64,000 nucleotides of DNA, taken from Turbatrix aceti (taxonomy: Eukaryota; Nematoda; Chromadorea; Rhabditida; Panagrolaimidae). Shown here piece after piece: positions 1 through 12,372 of the stretch (the stretch's first letter is position 1; each line of letters opens with the position of its first letter). Position numbers and translations under genes: made by a program. The DNA lies in contig OZ017768.1 of NCBI GenBank assembly GCA_963969345.1, positions 6,968,718 through 7,032,717 of the forward strand. The letters run 5' to 3'. The notes under the pieces are model-generated. The model worked only from the letters and a program-made list of their open reading frames with translations, was not told where the DNA came from and made no database searches.

Positions 1-33
1 TGCTCCAAACAAAAAAAAAACATCGAAACTTAC

Positions 34-190
34 GAGTTCCCTGGGTGCGGTTGACAAGGGTCTTGCCGACCTGGCGGGTCTTGAAGAGGCCAGGAGCCTT
101 GACGTCGTACCACTCCTTGCGGGAGAAGGGATCGACGGTCTTCTTCTTGCCGCCCTTCTTGATCATCTTCTTGCTCTTGCCAGCAGCCAT
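34..190 (-). CDS. RPS3A: Ribosomal protein eS1 (RPS3A), first coding exon, partial
   Basis: The start codon is at 190-188 and the exon runs to a GTAAGT donor at 33-32; the rest of the gene lies beyond the left edge. The 52 readable codons begin with a lysine-rich stretch, followed by [18 protein letters not shown] and then a [11 protein letters not shown] segment. This matches the N-terminus of the cytosolic 40S subunit protein eS1/RPS3A (rps-1 in C. elegans). The family is a small-subunit protein near the mRNA exit region. Codon use is strongly GC-ending, as expected for a highly expressed gene. Identification is confident; only exon 1 is present. Confidence 0.93.
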
Positions 191-222
191 CTTTGCCTTC
201 CAGTCAGGAGATTTGTATCCCT
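191..222 (-). other. Probable trans-splice acceptor and short 5' leader of RPS3A
   Basis: On the minus strand an AATTTTGCAG acceptor (AG at 222-221) lies 30 nt before the RPS3A start codon. It could be a spliced-leader acceptor, as is common for nematode ribosomal-protein genes, or the end of an intron in the 5' UTR. The topoisomerase gene ends on the same strand about 230 bp upstream, a spacing compatible with a nematode operon. No donor was identified. Confidence 0.5.
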
Positions 223-454
223 GCAAAATTATTTCACATACAATCCCGCTCATCGGTCAGCGAGAAAAAAAAATGCAACACGCAGCACGCAACTCAGATA
301 TCAGGCACGGTCCGGTGACCGGTTAATCTTCGGCCAAAATCGCGAAAAGGGTAAAAAAAATAAATTAATCGCCAGGCGTGTAAGTACACATCAACATCAA
401 CAAAAGGCATGCCCGTCAGGAATAAAAACCCAAAAGTGAAAAAATAAAAAAAAA

Positions 455-2755
455 CTATGTGATCCACTGAAAAAAATTGCAACCCTGTCCCCGGGGACGT
501 GGGCATGACATGAACTGTCGTCCTCGATTAGCCGCCGTATTGGCCGTCCGCTGAATCGGTGCCATGCCGCAGCTGCAGTTCGCAGGCGCTCCCGTAGCAG
601 GTACCGCCGCAGTCGGCTGTCTCGTCGGCTGGAAGGTCACCGTCGTGCCTCCTCCGCGGCCTCTTCGCGGTCTGCCTCGCGTAGCAGCCCCTCCACCGCC
701 ACCGCCACCGCCGCCGCCACGACCCGCATTTCCACCGCCTCGTCCGGCTTGATTGGGATTCTGCTGCACCTGATTGAGATTCTGATTTTGCACCGCGTAT
801 CGACGAACAATGTCCGAGAGAACGCGAATGTTGTCTTCGGTGTGACGAAAGACATTTCGGTACGAGCGAAGTTGTTCGGCGAGAACTTCGGCTTTTGTCC
901 GGCGTCCATTGCAAATGTCCACCAAACGAGACTCTAGGTTGGATCGAAGGACCGGCTTGCTCATTTGAAATCCCATCTCGTCGTAGGCATCGACCAGGGC
1001 GAGGCCGAGGTTGCTAGGGGTAAATCGCTTGTCTGCGTTTACACTCACGTAGAGTCGTTCCTTGATCTTTTCAATGTGTTCCGCGTGGGTAGCGTCTGTC
1101 CCGATGCCGTGTTTTTCCATCAAAGCGATCAAATCGGCTGGAAAAAATACCCTTTAGCCAACGAAGAAACAATTTTAAAGAAAAAATACCTTCATTGAGC
1201 AGCAGTGGAGGAGTCGTCCGGCCTTCGTTCATCTCCACCGTGAAATTTTGAAGCTGCTCACCTTCGATGTACGCAGGTAGCAATTTTGCGTTCCAGTTGT
1301 CATAGCGGTAGACTTCGAGAAATCCTCGGTCTTCGATGACCAGTCCGGTCGCTGTGAATCCCTCGTCGGCGACGATCGCCTCGACCGTGGTTTCCTGGCC
1401 TTTGGCATCCCGCGAGACACATGCCAAAAAGTGCCGGGTAATGAGTTCGTAGACAGGCCAGTCCAGGCCACTTAGCGTGTTTCTATCCGCTGTTTTGAGA
1501 GGATGGATCGGGGGATGAGCTTCGTCGGTCTTGGATCCATTGCGCGGCCGTGGACCGCCGCTCTGCATCACGCCGGACGCAAAAGTGCCCCAATCTGCGT
1601 GATTTGACTGAGCTTCGACGAGTGGCCCCAGCTGCAATTCTTTGGGGAAAATATTGGTCTCTGTTCGGGGGTACGAAATGTATCCCTGCGTGTAGAGCCT
1701 TTCGGCAGAAGCCATGGCGTCTCGGGCAGAAATTCGAAGTTTTCTCACAGCGAGTTTTTCAAATTCGACTGTTTCCAGTGCAACCGGACGATATCGCGTT
1801 TTGGGAGCACAACGGACGTTGCAGACGCGGACATTGTTCAAGGCTTCGACGCAGACGTCGCGAAACATCTCGGTCGCTGGTTTGTCGAAGAGTCGATTTC
1901 GATTCCAGTAAAATTCGACGGGTTGATCTCCCCGTCGATGTCGACCAATGAGCTTCCAAAATGGCTCCGGGATAAATTCCTTGACTGCTTTGTACCTTTC
2001 AACGACGAATCCAAGTGTTGGGAACTGACAGCTGCCGTAGGAAACGACGTTGTTCTGTGCAAAGTCCGAAACCGTTGACTGTAGGTGCAGGGTTTGGAGA
2101 CGAGTGAAAGCCGCTCCAATCCGGAGATCCAGTTCCGATCTGCAGTCCACCGCGTCGATGACTTTCTGGTCCATAGCGATGACATTTGCCAGGGCACGAC
2201 GAACGGCCGGAGCCGTGATTTCCGAAAATCGCGCGCGAAAAACCTCAATTCGAGGATTTTCGTTTCGAGAGATGGCAACGATTTCAGCGCCGATATTTTC
2301 GCCTTCTCGATCGCAGTCTGTCCAGATGACGAGGGCTTGGCAGATTCGGCTTTTTTCCCTGCAAAGGATACAAAAAAAACAATATAAACCCAAAGAAAGA
2401 AAAAAAAATTGACTCACCTGATGGTCTGCTCGATTCCAGCCATTCTCTCAGGAACAAAACGCTTGATCGGAGCGTCAAAAAGCGGATCAATTTGTCCGAG
2501 TCTCCATTCTCGATAGCCTGCATCAAAGTCAATCTGCATGAGATGACCCGAGACAGACGTCATGAGAAAGAACGCACGCTGACCCATAAACTGGTGCTCA
2601 AACTGGTATACCTTGTTGAACTTGCTGCGGCCTTCGCTCCGCTGTACCTGACCGTTGGCCAGGAGGGCGGCAATGTTCTTTGCGGCATCGTTCTTTTCAG
2701 CAACGCATAAAACCCGTATCATAGCAGTCCGTAGAGTCACCCATGAAAGTTGCAT
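455..2755 (-). CDS. TOP3A: DNA topoisomerase III alpha
   Basis: Three exons join in frame: 2755-2418, 2358-1190 and 1137-455 (729 aa; C. elegans TOP-3 is of similar size). This type IA topoisomerase relaxes and decatenates single-stranded crossings, classically with a BLM-type helicase and RMI1 in double-Holliday-junction dissolution. The Toprim domain starts RVLCVAEKNDAAK and contains the acidic pair in WTDCDREGENI. The catalytic tyrosine is the second Tyr of GYISYPRTETN, about residue 342. The conserved ALMEKHGIGTDATHAEHI block spans the last splice junction. A Gly/Arg-rich linker precedes a C-terminal GRF-type zinc finger (CSCG, then Cys residues ending CNFFQW). The first ATG after the likely trans-splice acceptor is at 2755; an in-frame ATG at 2722 would begin MIRVLCVAEK and fits the family equally well. 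There is no obvious mitochondrial presequence. Confidence 0.95.
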
Positions 2756-2771
2756 GCACCGGGATGTGTCT
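2756..2771 (-). other. Possible trans-splice acceptor upstream of TOP3A
   Basis: The minus strand reads CGCTTGCAG with AG at 2771-2770, 14 nt before the first ATG of the topoisomerase ORF. The zinc-finger gene ends only 138 bp further upstream on the same strand. This looks like an operon-internal (SL2-type) arrangement, though the acceptor is not a perfect TTTCAG. Confidence 0.4.
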
Positions 2772-2908
2772 GCAAGCGTTCAAATATGGATGGCACTGGA
2801 TCCAAATCGAAGAGTATTCAGGTAAACGAACGTACTTGGTATCATGACCAATAACAATAATCATCGCCAGACAAATTGTGTTAATCTAATATTTTACTGT
2901 ACATTGCA

Positions 2909-5004
2909 TCAACATTCATTGGCCGAAACAGACTGCGAATGTGAATGTGAATTTTCCATCAGCAGATCGTTGGCGTCAATCATCATGCGTGTGGCTTCTT
3001 CTACCTGAAAGGTGAAAACAAAATTTTGTAAAAGAAAAAAAACAGGGAAAAAACCCACTTCATCTTCGTCGAACAAAGCCCGGTACTCGTCAACGAGAAA
3101 CTGGGTGATCAGCGAGGCTTTTCGGTCAACGGAGATCTTGAGCAGACTTTTGCCATCGTGGCGGGTGTTTGCCAGCTCGTGGGCCATGTACATCTTATAC
3201 GCCTCGACGTCGTCGGTCTCGGTGGCCTTCAGCAACTTTGCACCCACCATCTGCAGGTTTTGGACCTTGATAGCGTGATTGAGCGCCAAAACCTGGTTGT
3301 CAAAAGGACGATTGACGCCTCGCCGTTTTACCCGGGCTGTCGTGAATCTCCGCTTGCCGACGACTTCTTTGACGTGATTGTTGTACACGTGTCGTTCGAG
3401 GTTACGCTTCGTGATGGTGCAGTAGGGACAAAGAGTGCATTTGTAAGGTCGCTCTCCCGTGTGGGTTCGCTCGTGCACTTTCAGCGCTGATGTGGACCTA
3501 AAAACATCAAAAATGCATAAAATCGCCAAAAAGCAAAAAAAACCTTACCTAAAGGTCGCAGGGCACATTCCACAGGCAAACGGCTTTTCACCTGTATGCG
3601 TTCGTTTGTGACTCGGATAGTTGTGCTTATAAACAGACAATCCGCAATGCGGGCACTCAACCCGGAGCAGAACCCGAGTAGCACCGGGATCCCGCTCCAG
3701 CACGGGGATATCAAAGGGAACTGGGTCAGGTTCCTGGCTCGAAGCACCGGCAAGATCACCAACGTAGGACGTGGTCAGGACAGGTTCGTTAAAGTAATTA
3801 TCATACAAATCCTGGGGGTGAGATTGAACCTGCAAATAAATAACTGTTGTCCTCAAAAATCCCCCAAAAAAACAACTAACATGAATGACTTCGACATTTC
3901 CCCCGCCGGAGCCTTCGACCTCCTTTGAACCGTAATCATCGTCATTTGAGACGTCAAATTCCTGGCAGGAGCCAGTCTCCTGTTGCTGGTGCTCCATAGA
4001 ACTATCCGAAAGCGGCTTCCGCATTCTCGCAGCCACATTTTCGTCCATCAAAGCATTTTTTAGGGTATTTACAAAAACGTTGGTGATACAGGTATCCAGG
4101 TGGTATATAAAAGCCTTCTGGTCGGCAAATGCAAATGACGCGTGGCACTCTTCGCATACCAGACGCAGCCGGTTGCTTCCTTTATTTGTTCGACGCCGTT
4201 TTGGACCCTGCGATTTGCCGACCTGGGGATTGACCGCCACCTGAAGTTGGCCAAATGCGACAGTTGCTTTATAAAAATCAATCGATATTTTCTTTTAAAA
4301 CTGAATTTCAAAGCTTTGTTAAAAAATGAAAACTCAAAAAACTGATTTACATGAAAATAAAAACAAACCTGTTCATCGACAACGGACGCGGGCGTCTCAA
4401 AGACAACCTGGTTGCCATACTCGTCTACGTAAACAACATTCTGGTCAACCGAGCTCAAAAAATTGCCAAACTCGTCAACGTACTGAACGCTGCTTTGTAA
4501 GAGAGCGGGAACAAATTTTACAGGCCCTGGCAATTCTCCATCGTAAATCGTGATTGGTTCATTGTCAGCATCAAGCAAATTGACAACAGCGCCGTTATCG
4601 TCGACAAAAATGCCAGACTCGCCTCGATAGACAACGGTGCCGTCAGTGAGTTCTACGGCAGGTTCCTCAACCGCGTCATAGGTCTCTTCGCATTGATCGG
4701 TCTGCACGTACGTCCCGGTTACGTAGGCACACGTTCCCGTATCCGATGTACTGGGATCGTCACAGATTGGTGGACGCAGGGAATTGTCATACGACCCGTC
4801 ACCGTCACCGTCGGCGTCACCGACGCCGTCCTCGTCTTCTACGAAGTACGCGGTGGCTGCATCGTGTGTGGTAGTCGAATACCCATGATCATAGTCCGTA
4901 TCAATGACAAATTCGTGGGTACCGTCAAGATGGTTAATAAAATCGTTTGACGACAAGTATTGGTACTGTTCATCACTCGAAGTGCCGGGCAGTGGCAGCG
5001 ACAT
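2909..5004 (-). CDS. C2H2 zinc-finger protein
   Basis: Five exons join in frame: 5004-4369, 4240-3881, 3829-3549, 3497-3059 and 3004-2909 (603 aa). The ATG at 5004 is the first in frame. The N-terminal third is acidic and rich in Asp, Tyr and Thr (typical of activation-like low complexity), with repeated VDE.GN motifs. A degenerate CxxC...HxxxC finger lies near residues 241-263, preceded by a basic KRRRTNK patch that may be a nuclear localisation signal. Three consecutive C2H2 fingers with TGEKPF/TGERPY linkers follow at about 391-470; the second is split by an intron. The C-terminal part has no motif I recognise. A sequence-specific DNA-binding role is inferred from the fingers; no orthologue is recognised. 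Confidence 0.88.
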
Positions 5005-5022
5005 AGTCTCGATGGCACACAC

Positions 5023-5453
5023 GTTAGAATATAGAAAAATGTACAGAAGAAAGCATGTTTAAAATTCAAATAACGAACAAAAAAATCTCAAAATGCACAA
5101 AACTCTCAAACGGGTGGATTTTTGGGAACTACAGCGTGTGAATTTTTGCGCTCCGAGACACTTGTGCGCACGCGCTCTGGAAAGGAAAAGTGCGCTCGCG
5201 AGTCGCGACTTCGGTTGAAAATTTTTCTCCGTGCACAAAGTGCGTCCGTCTTTCAAAGCGATAATTATGTCAAGTTTGTTTGTGAGTTGCCATTGAAAAC
5301 CTTTTGTATTTCGAGTAATGCCAAATCTGAATTGAAAGCAACATTTTTAATTGCCACATATTTTTATACAAAAACAATTACGATAAAAACAACGCCTTTT
5401 CACGTCGTATACAAAAACAAAAAAAAGATCATTTGCAAATGCCGCAGCACACG
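5023..5453. other. Intergenic, zinc-finger gene / hnRNP U gene
   Basis: These 431 bp lie between two minus-strand genes. No ORF with coding character and no strong acceptor before the zinc-finger ATG are visible, so that gene probably has its own promoter here rather than being operon-internal. Confidence 0.5.
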
Positions 5454-8400
5454 TTACCATCTTCTCTGAGATTGATGAGGGCCTCCGAGGCCTCTGTGGT
5501 CGCTGAGAATGGCCGGTTGGCGTCGCTTCTGCTTGCCCTTTCTCGTCCAGGGCTGGGCTTGCGTGTTGTACCGTTCGACCTGCTCAATAGCTTCGCTGAT
5601 GCGCTCGAGTGGAGGTTCTATGTACAGCACGTCTTCGAAGGGCTCAAATTCGTTGTTTGGCAGCGACAAGTTGGCTAAACGTTTTTAATTTTAGTTAATA
5701 AAAAATGTCCAAGCACGAAAATCACTCACCCTTGAACTCGAGAAGTGCATCAATAGGCATTTCGCCGTAAGGATCGGTGCGTTCATGCTGAAGCCTCCGC
5801 TCTTCCGCCACCTGCTCGTTGGGGATGATGACGACGCACTTTCTGTTGAAGCCTTCGAAGAGCGCCAGTCTCCGCTTTCTCACGTCCCGGTTGCAGTTTG
5901 TCTGATCGATGACATAATTGTGCCGTCGCCGACATGCCATCTGGAGCGTTCGGTTGAGGGCTTTCGCGACGAGACCCAGAATCATATCCGGCCGGCCATT
6001 TGGCAGCCTGTGGCGGGGGACGTTGTTGACCTTCATGCGCTCGAGGATAGCTTCGGTGTTAAAAATTATCCAATTTTCATCCGGATGGCTACGGATGAAC
6101 CCTTCTGCCCAGGTAGTTTTTCCGACACCCGGAATGCCGATGAGCATGACAATGCTGCAGTCTGACTTTGATTCCGGTGGTCGACGACTGGCACGCATCT
6201 GAGTGGTCCTGTCGAGGCACGCGACAAAAGTTGCTTCGCCCACGGATTCTGGCAGCCTAAAAATGAACACAACTAAAAACCGTTTTTGAAAGGGTAAACT
6301 CACTTCCAGCGCTCGGCTTCCTCCTTGTTGGGCACCTCTTGGCCAAAGTTGACAAAAACCTTGCAGTTTTTGATGGCGACGTGCGGAAAGACGATATCAC
6401 CCGGGGAGAAGAGATCGCCGGCGAAAGCGGCTCCGAGATCCTTGTCATTCTTGTAGTACCGAATTTCCTGATTCTCGAGATCAAGCACCGACGTTATAAC
6501 GTCACCGAGTTGGAAATCTTCGCCGTACGGCATGAAATGGCCCTCAATGGCCTTTCGCTGCATCGATGTGAACGCGTACGACTTTGGCGACATGCCAAGC
6601 TGCAAAACATTCATCCATCCACCCTTCTGCCGGGTCAACCCAAAAACATACCGCATTGGATGCCTCCTTCACCGACCACCCGATTCGGATGTCGTGTGGA
6701 TCGGTTTCCTCGAAGGGAATGTGCTTGAGCGACAGAAATTCGCTGATCTGGACTTGAAATGCCACTCTAATGAACGGCGTGTTCGGCTGGGGAACTACGA
6801 TGCCGTAGTTGGACCGGACACCACCCCACATCAGGGCAAAGCCATCGCCGTTGTCAGGATCAATGAGCCACTTGTTTTTGTCGTGAGCCTTTACGTTAAA
6901 GTCCGCGTTGTCTGAAAAAGTACCCCAATGAGGCGGGTCTCGAAAAGAAATGTTTAAAACCTACAGTAATCCAACTCGATAAAACGTTCGTCAGCGAGGG
7001 GTTCTTCCTTGATAGGAGCAGGCTCTTTTTTACGCTTCGGCAGGCCCGCTGCTTTTTCGAAGAGCGCGTCATCGTCATCCTCGTCGTCGGGAACAGGTTC
7101 ACCGTGAAAGTCGGGAAGAGGCTTTTCTTCGTTGATGACTTCGTAGTCGCCTTCGAGTTCTTCCTGCTGGATTTGGGGTTGCGCTAAAATTTTTTACGAT
7201 ACAAAAAACAATTTACGAAAGAAAAAACTCACTGCTGGCAAGATTTTTGAGAACATTGGAAGCCTGCATGAGAAGCAGCTTGGGGTCCTTCAGCAGCGTT
7301 CCAAAGTCTGGAGCACCCTTGCCGCCGGCTGCGGCATCGGATTCCTCGGAGGCAGTTGCCGCAACCTCGGCAGTGACTACCTGGGACTTGCTCGCCACCT
7401 GTCCGTTCGTAGCTGGCTCGACGTGTTGCTTCTTCGCAACGGGCTCACTGATGCCGGTGCTGTCGCTCTCGCTGCCCGATTCATCGCTGTCCTCGCCACT
7501 CAGGGATGTTCCAAGCGTGTCTGACATATCCTCCGACCGCTCAATGGTATCAGAAGACGTATTCAAAGGCTCTTCACCGTTTTGAACGATATGAGACTCG
7601 AGAATCGACGTTTGACGACTCAAAACAGAGATGGACGCTTGCAACTGAAAAAAAACGAAATTGAAACAAAGAATAGCAAAGAGGCTCCTAACACGAAAAA
7701 ATGAGTATACGGTAACTGAATTCAAATCAAAAAACCAAAATTTTAAACAAAGTGGTTCCTAACGCGAAAAAAAAGAGTATGGTTGTAAAATTCGCTTCAA
7801 GACACTTACCGGATCATAGCCGTCATCGTTATCTGATTCATCGTCGTCCAGAAGATACGGACATGGCTCAACGGACTCCGCAACTTCTGGCGGCAACACT
7901 TCTTCATCGGCAGTGACTTCCATTGGTTCTTCCACCGTCGAGGCTGCCGTATTCTCCGGTTCTTCAGTTGTTTTTTCCAGCGAGATGGGTTCTTCCACTT
8001 TTTTCTGTTCTTGTTCAATTTTGGGCTCCGGTGCAGTTGGTGGTTCTTCCCCCGTGACCAGATTCACTGTAGATGGTCCCGGTTGTTCCTCGGGTTCAGC
8101 AACATGTGCCGGCTCGGGTTTGATTGATTCATTGATTGTTGACGCGGGCGCGGCCGGTGTTGGCACTTCTGCGTTCAACGACGACGCCTGAACTTCACCC
8201 TCACCTTCGCTGTCGGATACATCCATGGGTTCGTCGAGTCGCTCGGAAACCTGTGCAGCAGATGACCCGGATGCTGGAGGAGACTTCACGGAGGTTACGT
8301 GCGCTGCAGGTGGAAGAGGCGCTTTTGGCAGCCTCGAGGGCGAGAGACAAATCGGCGGCGGCGGGGGTCTTGCGAAATTCGCTGTCGAGATCGGCGGTAA

Positions 8401-11005
8401 CGCGCCTGGTGCTTGAAGTCGAGCTGCGAAAGGCGGCCTCTGTCCCATCATCCTCAAGCCCGGGGGAGGAGGAGGTGGCCGGTTGAATCTCGAAATCGGC
8501 AGCGACATCGGTGGACGCTGCACGATCTGCGCTGTCGGCGGAGGTGGTCCCCGAGGCGGGGGCGGTCTGAACGCGGGCCGCGCTCCTCTGACATCGATGA
8601 CGGCTGCGTTGGGCGGCGGAGGACCCCGCGGAGGCGGGGGTCGCGCGCCACGAATGCCCGGCGCTGCCAGGGGTCTGATAGCCCCCACCGGAACCGGGCC
8701 TGGCGGGGGGCCAGGCCTGACCGCCGGAGGCGGTGCAGAGGTCGGAGCCGGCGGCCGCATGGGAAAGACGCTGTGCAGCCTGTCCATGATCGATTTCGCA
8801 TGGGCGGTGTCGTGGGCCGATCCGGGAGTTCCGGGGGACGGTGCGGCTGCAATTTGAATCGGAGACGGACTCGCGGAATCCGGGGTTGGATGGGAAGTCG
8901 AGACTTTGAGGGCTGCTCTGTCGACTGGCTTGCGAGGGGTCTGTTCGACTGAAAAATGGCGAACTTGAATCAATAGGCCAATTTTGAGAAAAATCGACTC
9001 ATTTTGACCAAAATTTGATTAAAAAAATGTTTTTTTTATAAAAACGCAAAAAATAGGCAATTTTAGGCCTAAATGAATTTTGAACGATAAATACTCAAAA
9101 ATGATAAAATTTCAAAGTTTACACAAAAAATGAACGGTGGAACTGTTTTGAATGTATTTTTTTTCACAAAAAAAGAAAAAAACTCACTGGGTTCATCGGG
9201 GAGAACGAAAGCAGCGGTGCTCTTGCGTCTCTTTTCCAGCTCGAGTTGCTGCCGCTCCTCCGATCGATCCTGCTCGCTCTTGTACTTCTCCTCGAGCATG
9301 GCCGACTGATTGTCCAAAATAGAGTCCAGCAGGTCGACCGCCGATTTGGACGGTGCTGGCGGGGGTTTCCGAACCACCGGGCGCTTCACCAGTGGCTTGC
9401 TGCCATTTGCCGGCTTCGACGAACTCGGCAACGATGGTTTCGAGCCCAGACTGCTTCTCGGCTTGTCAATAGGCTGGGGCGGCTTTTTTCCAAGCTTTGT
9501 CGAATTCCGGTGCTCCAAAACCGGTTTTGGCGGGGTGTCAGTGGACTTTGACGGCTGTTTGGGAGCTGGCACGCTGGATTTGGGCTTGGCGTGCTTGTCG
9601 GAGGCGTCAGAATCGCTACGTTCTAATTTCACAGATGTAGAAACGCGTGGGGAGTGCTTCGGAGACTTTGTAACTTCAAGTTCTGACTTTTCGGGCAGTT
9701 TGTGCTTGAGTCCGTCGGTTTTGGCCATTTCAGCAGGCGGTGAGGAGCTCTTGGACTGGGTGCTGCCAGAAGACCGCTCCACGGGTGCAGGTGCTGCTTC
9801 GGCGCTGTTCAGCCGAGTTTTCTTCGCTGCGGGTTCTTCGACGATGATTTGAGAAACGTCAGGACCAGCTGATTCCTTCGATTCACCTTCTTTGGACGTT
9901 TCAGGCGCTGATTCTTCCTCGGGGACGTCAATGTCCTTCTCCGACGGTTTCTGCACTGTTGCAGGTTCCTCGGGGGCTTTTTCGGGCTCCGCAGCATCGC
10001 CCTGGCTGCCAGCAGCATCAGAATCCACTTCCATTGGCTCGACAGACGTTGCGACCGTTTTATCCGCTTTGTCAGACGTCTTCGAAGTTGTCAACGGTTT
10101 TATGTCAATTTCCATCGGAGTTTCGTCTTCGGCAGTCGAAACGACTTCTTTCGCGTTTTTCTTCGCTTTTTGGGTCTTTTTCGGCGTTTTAGCGACCGGT
10201 TTCTGCTCAGGTTCTTCGGATGCGGCTTGTTCGGCATTCTTGTTCTTGGCTGCGGCAACTGTGGGAGTTTTTTCAGGTTTCACGTCGACGGGCTCAGATT
10301 CGACGTCGGATTCGTCCTCAGCTTCCAGGGACGAAGTCGCAACCGTCGCTGCCGGCTTTGAAGTCGTTTTCTGACTGGATTGCGACGCATTTCGCTTTGC
10401 AGCCGGCTTTTTTTCCTTCTTGGCGGGTTCCTCGACTTTTTTGGCAGAAAGCGAGGCCCTGGTTACCCGGCGAGTTGGGGCTTCCGTCTCAGAATCCTCA
10501 ACGGCTTCTTCAGCCTCGTCGACGGGTTCTTCAACCGGTGCCTTGGCCTGTGCAGCTTTGCCCTTGGCTTTTGGAGTCGCCTTCTTACCTGCTGCTTTCC
10601 CAGCAACCGGCGTGCTTTTGTTGGACGCATTCTTCGTGGCGCGAGGAGTTGTCGCAGCTTCGGACGACGTAGCTTCGGTTTTGACCTCCACAACTTCCTT
10701 CTTAGGCGTCTTTTTCTTTGCAGAACTCGGCGTCGATGCCACGGCATTCTCCGAGTTGCTCTGAAAGAACAATGTAACCTAAAGCAAATGGAAAACAAGT
10801 TCAAACTCACATCAGCCGTCGGGAGTCCTCCACATTCCACAAACATCTGTAAACGATCGGCCAAAACCTGCTTGGTGCCCTTGGTGTCCAGTCCGCGAGC
10901 CTTCAGCTCCTGACGAAGCCTGCTAAGGTCGAGTAGCTGGATCATCGCTGGATTGAGACCAGCATCGGTGTTTCCACCTCGCGAGCGTCGAGCTCTTGTT
11001 GACAT
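5454..11005 (-). CDS. hnRNP U-like protein (SAP, SPRY, P-loop ATPase) with giant low-complexity insert
   Basis: Nine exons join in frame: 11005-10811, 10760-9188, 8948-7810, 7644-7233, 7183-6965, 6911-6652, 6599-6304, 6256-5730 and 5674-5454 (1613 aa). A SAP domain (about residues 22-60) would bind scaffold-attachment DNA. A SPRY domain (about 1170-1355) starts FIELDYYNADFNV across a splice junction. A polynucleotide-kinase-like P-loop domain (about 1385-1540) has GIPGVGKTTW. That SAP-SPRY-ATPase order defines the hnRNP U/SAF-A family, nuclear RNA- and chromatin-associated proteins. Vertebrate hnRNP U is roughly half this length. The excess is about 1100 residues between SAP and SPRY: Lys/Glu/Ser/Thr/Pro-rich repeats, then a proline-rich section (PPPPRGPPPP type), then acidic stretches. 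The usual C-terminal RGG tail is replaced by a short, weakly Arg/Gly-rich end. Confidence 0.92.
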
Positions 11006-11014
11006 ACTTTACCT
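11006..11014 (-). other. Probable trans-splice acceptor of the hnRNP U-like gene
   Basis: A TTTGTAG acceptor (AG at 11014-11013, minus strand) lies only 7 nt before the start codon. Such very short leaders are typical of spliced-leader trans-spliced nematode mRNAs. Confidence 0.5.
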
Positions 11015-12320
11015 ACAAATTGAAGTTGAACAAGTATAAAAACCTCTCCCGCATAGAACACAAACGATACAACGCCGCCCTACGATTGACGATCATCAAT
11101 TCAGAAGGCCGAAAAAAAATGAGGTAAAAGAAAAAAAACTCCGGAGTTTTATAAAAAAAGCGCAAGCGACTTCATGCCAGGAAAAGTTTCGTTCCAGGAA
11201 CCCTTGTTTTGGTTTTTACGTGCTTTTGTACTTTTCTTTTTTGATTGACGTGAAAAGACGAAAAGATCTGCTTCATTCTGAATGAATTTTCTTTGTTTAT
11301 TTGCCAATGACATTATTGTTTATTTTCCGTGAAATTGAGTAACGGATAATCAAACAAAAATAACCTGAGCTTGGGTTTTCGAAATTTTTTTCCTGTTTTA
11401 TTGTTTTGTTAGTTTCAAGGCTGTTTTGAATTTTGCTTGATTTATGAAAGTCAACGAATTTGTTTGCCTCGGGGCAACTTTGCAAGGTCAAATTATGCAA
11501 CGAACAAATCCGAGTGATCAGTGCTTTTTATTGACAACTGAATGGACGCATGTATATAATAAAATAAAATGCAGTAACGCATGTGACAATAAAAAACCTT
11601 GTACATATTTGAAAGAATAATAAATCTTGTGGAAAACATATTTTTTTAGTTTAGGAAGTTTTACAGCACAATAAATGTTTTTTTATTGGTTTTACTGACA
11701 GGAGAGGTGCAGCCAGTTTTGTTGCACACTTTGTTTGTCAGCGATGACACTTTCCGGATCTTCCTGGGAGTCATGACGCCCATTTACGACCCGACTCGTT
11801 GAATCTCACTTTTGTTTTGCTTTTTTACCCGAATTGCGCTCACGTCAGATCTGGAAGAAACAAAAACAAAAGCAAAAAAAAAACTGTGCAGGTGAATCAC
11901 TCCTGGGACCGAGACCGATTTGTTCTTGGTGACGCCTGCTTCCATGACAGAGAAATAGAATTGTCAATTCTGACAGCGTACAACGTTGAATGCGGTGTGA
12001 CTAAGCATCCATCCATCCCCCTTCCTACATACACATCGATGCTTACCCGGCGTTGGTAGGGCAGGTGCAGCACAACACACTACGATGATAGGCGGGGCTT
12101 AGTTAGCGGCCATTGCCCCAGCCAACAACCGGGCCGGGCCGGGCTGCGTCCGTTAAAAAAGCAGTAAACAACACGCATCGCAGCACCGCCTTCGAGGACG
12201 ACGACTACGACGACCTTCGTCGTCGTCGTCGTTGTGAAGGACTCGACTCTTCGTCATCGGATCCGAGTCCGAGGTCTTGTGCGAGGACGTTTTTCTCCCA
12301 GCCGCGAACTAACAATTTTC
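11015..12320. promoter_or_regulatory. Divergent intergenic region, hnRNP U-like / galectin
   Basis: About 1.3 kb separates two divergently transcribed genes and presumably holds both promoters. It contains AT-rich runs and a CGT/CGA trinucleotide tract near 12,196-12,232. No ORF here shows coding character. Confidence 0.45.
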
Positions 12321-12372
12321 AAAATTTTTCAGGATCGACCTCCCACTTTGCTACCTGAACACTTGACTGAAA
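12321..12372 (+). other. Galectin 5' leader with trans-splice acceptor
   Basis: An AATTTTTCAG acceptor (AG at 12331-12332) precedes the galectin ATG by 40 nt and is a good candidate spliced-leader site. A cis intron in the 5' UTR is the alternative. Confidence 0.5.

Noticed and set aside
8413..8952. Long plus-strand ORFs opposite the hnRNP U proline-rich exon
   Set aside because: GC-rich, repetitive coding DNA on the minus strand gives long antisense frames; no motif is seen in them.
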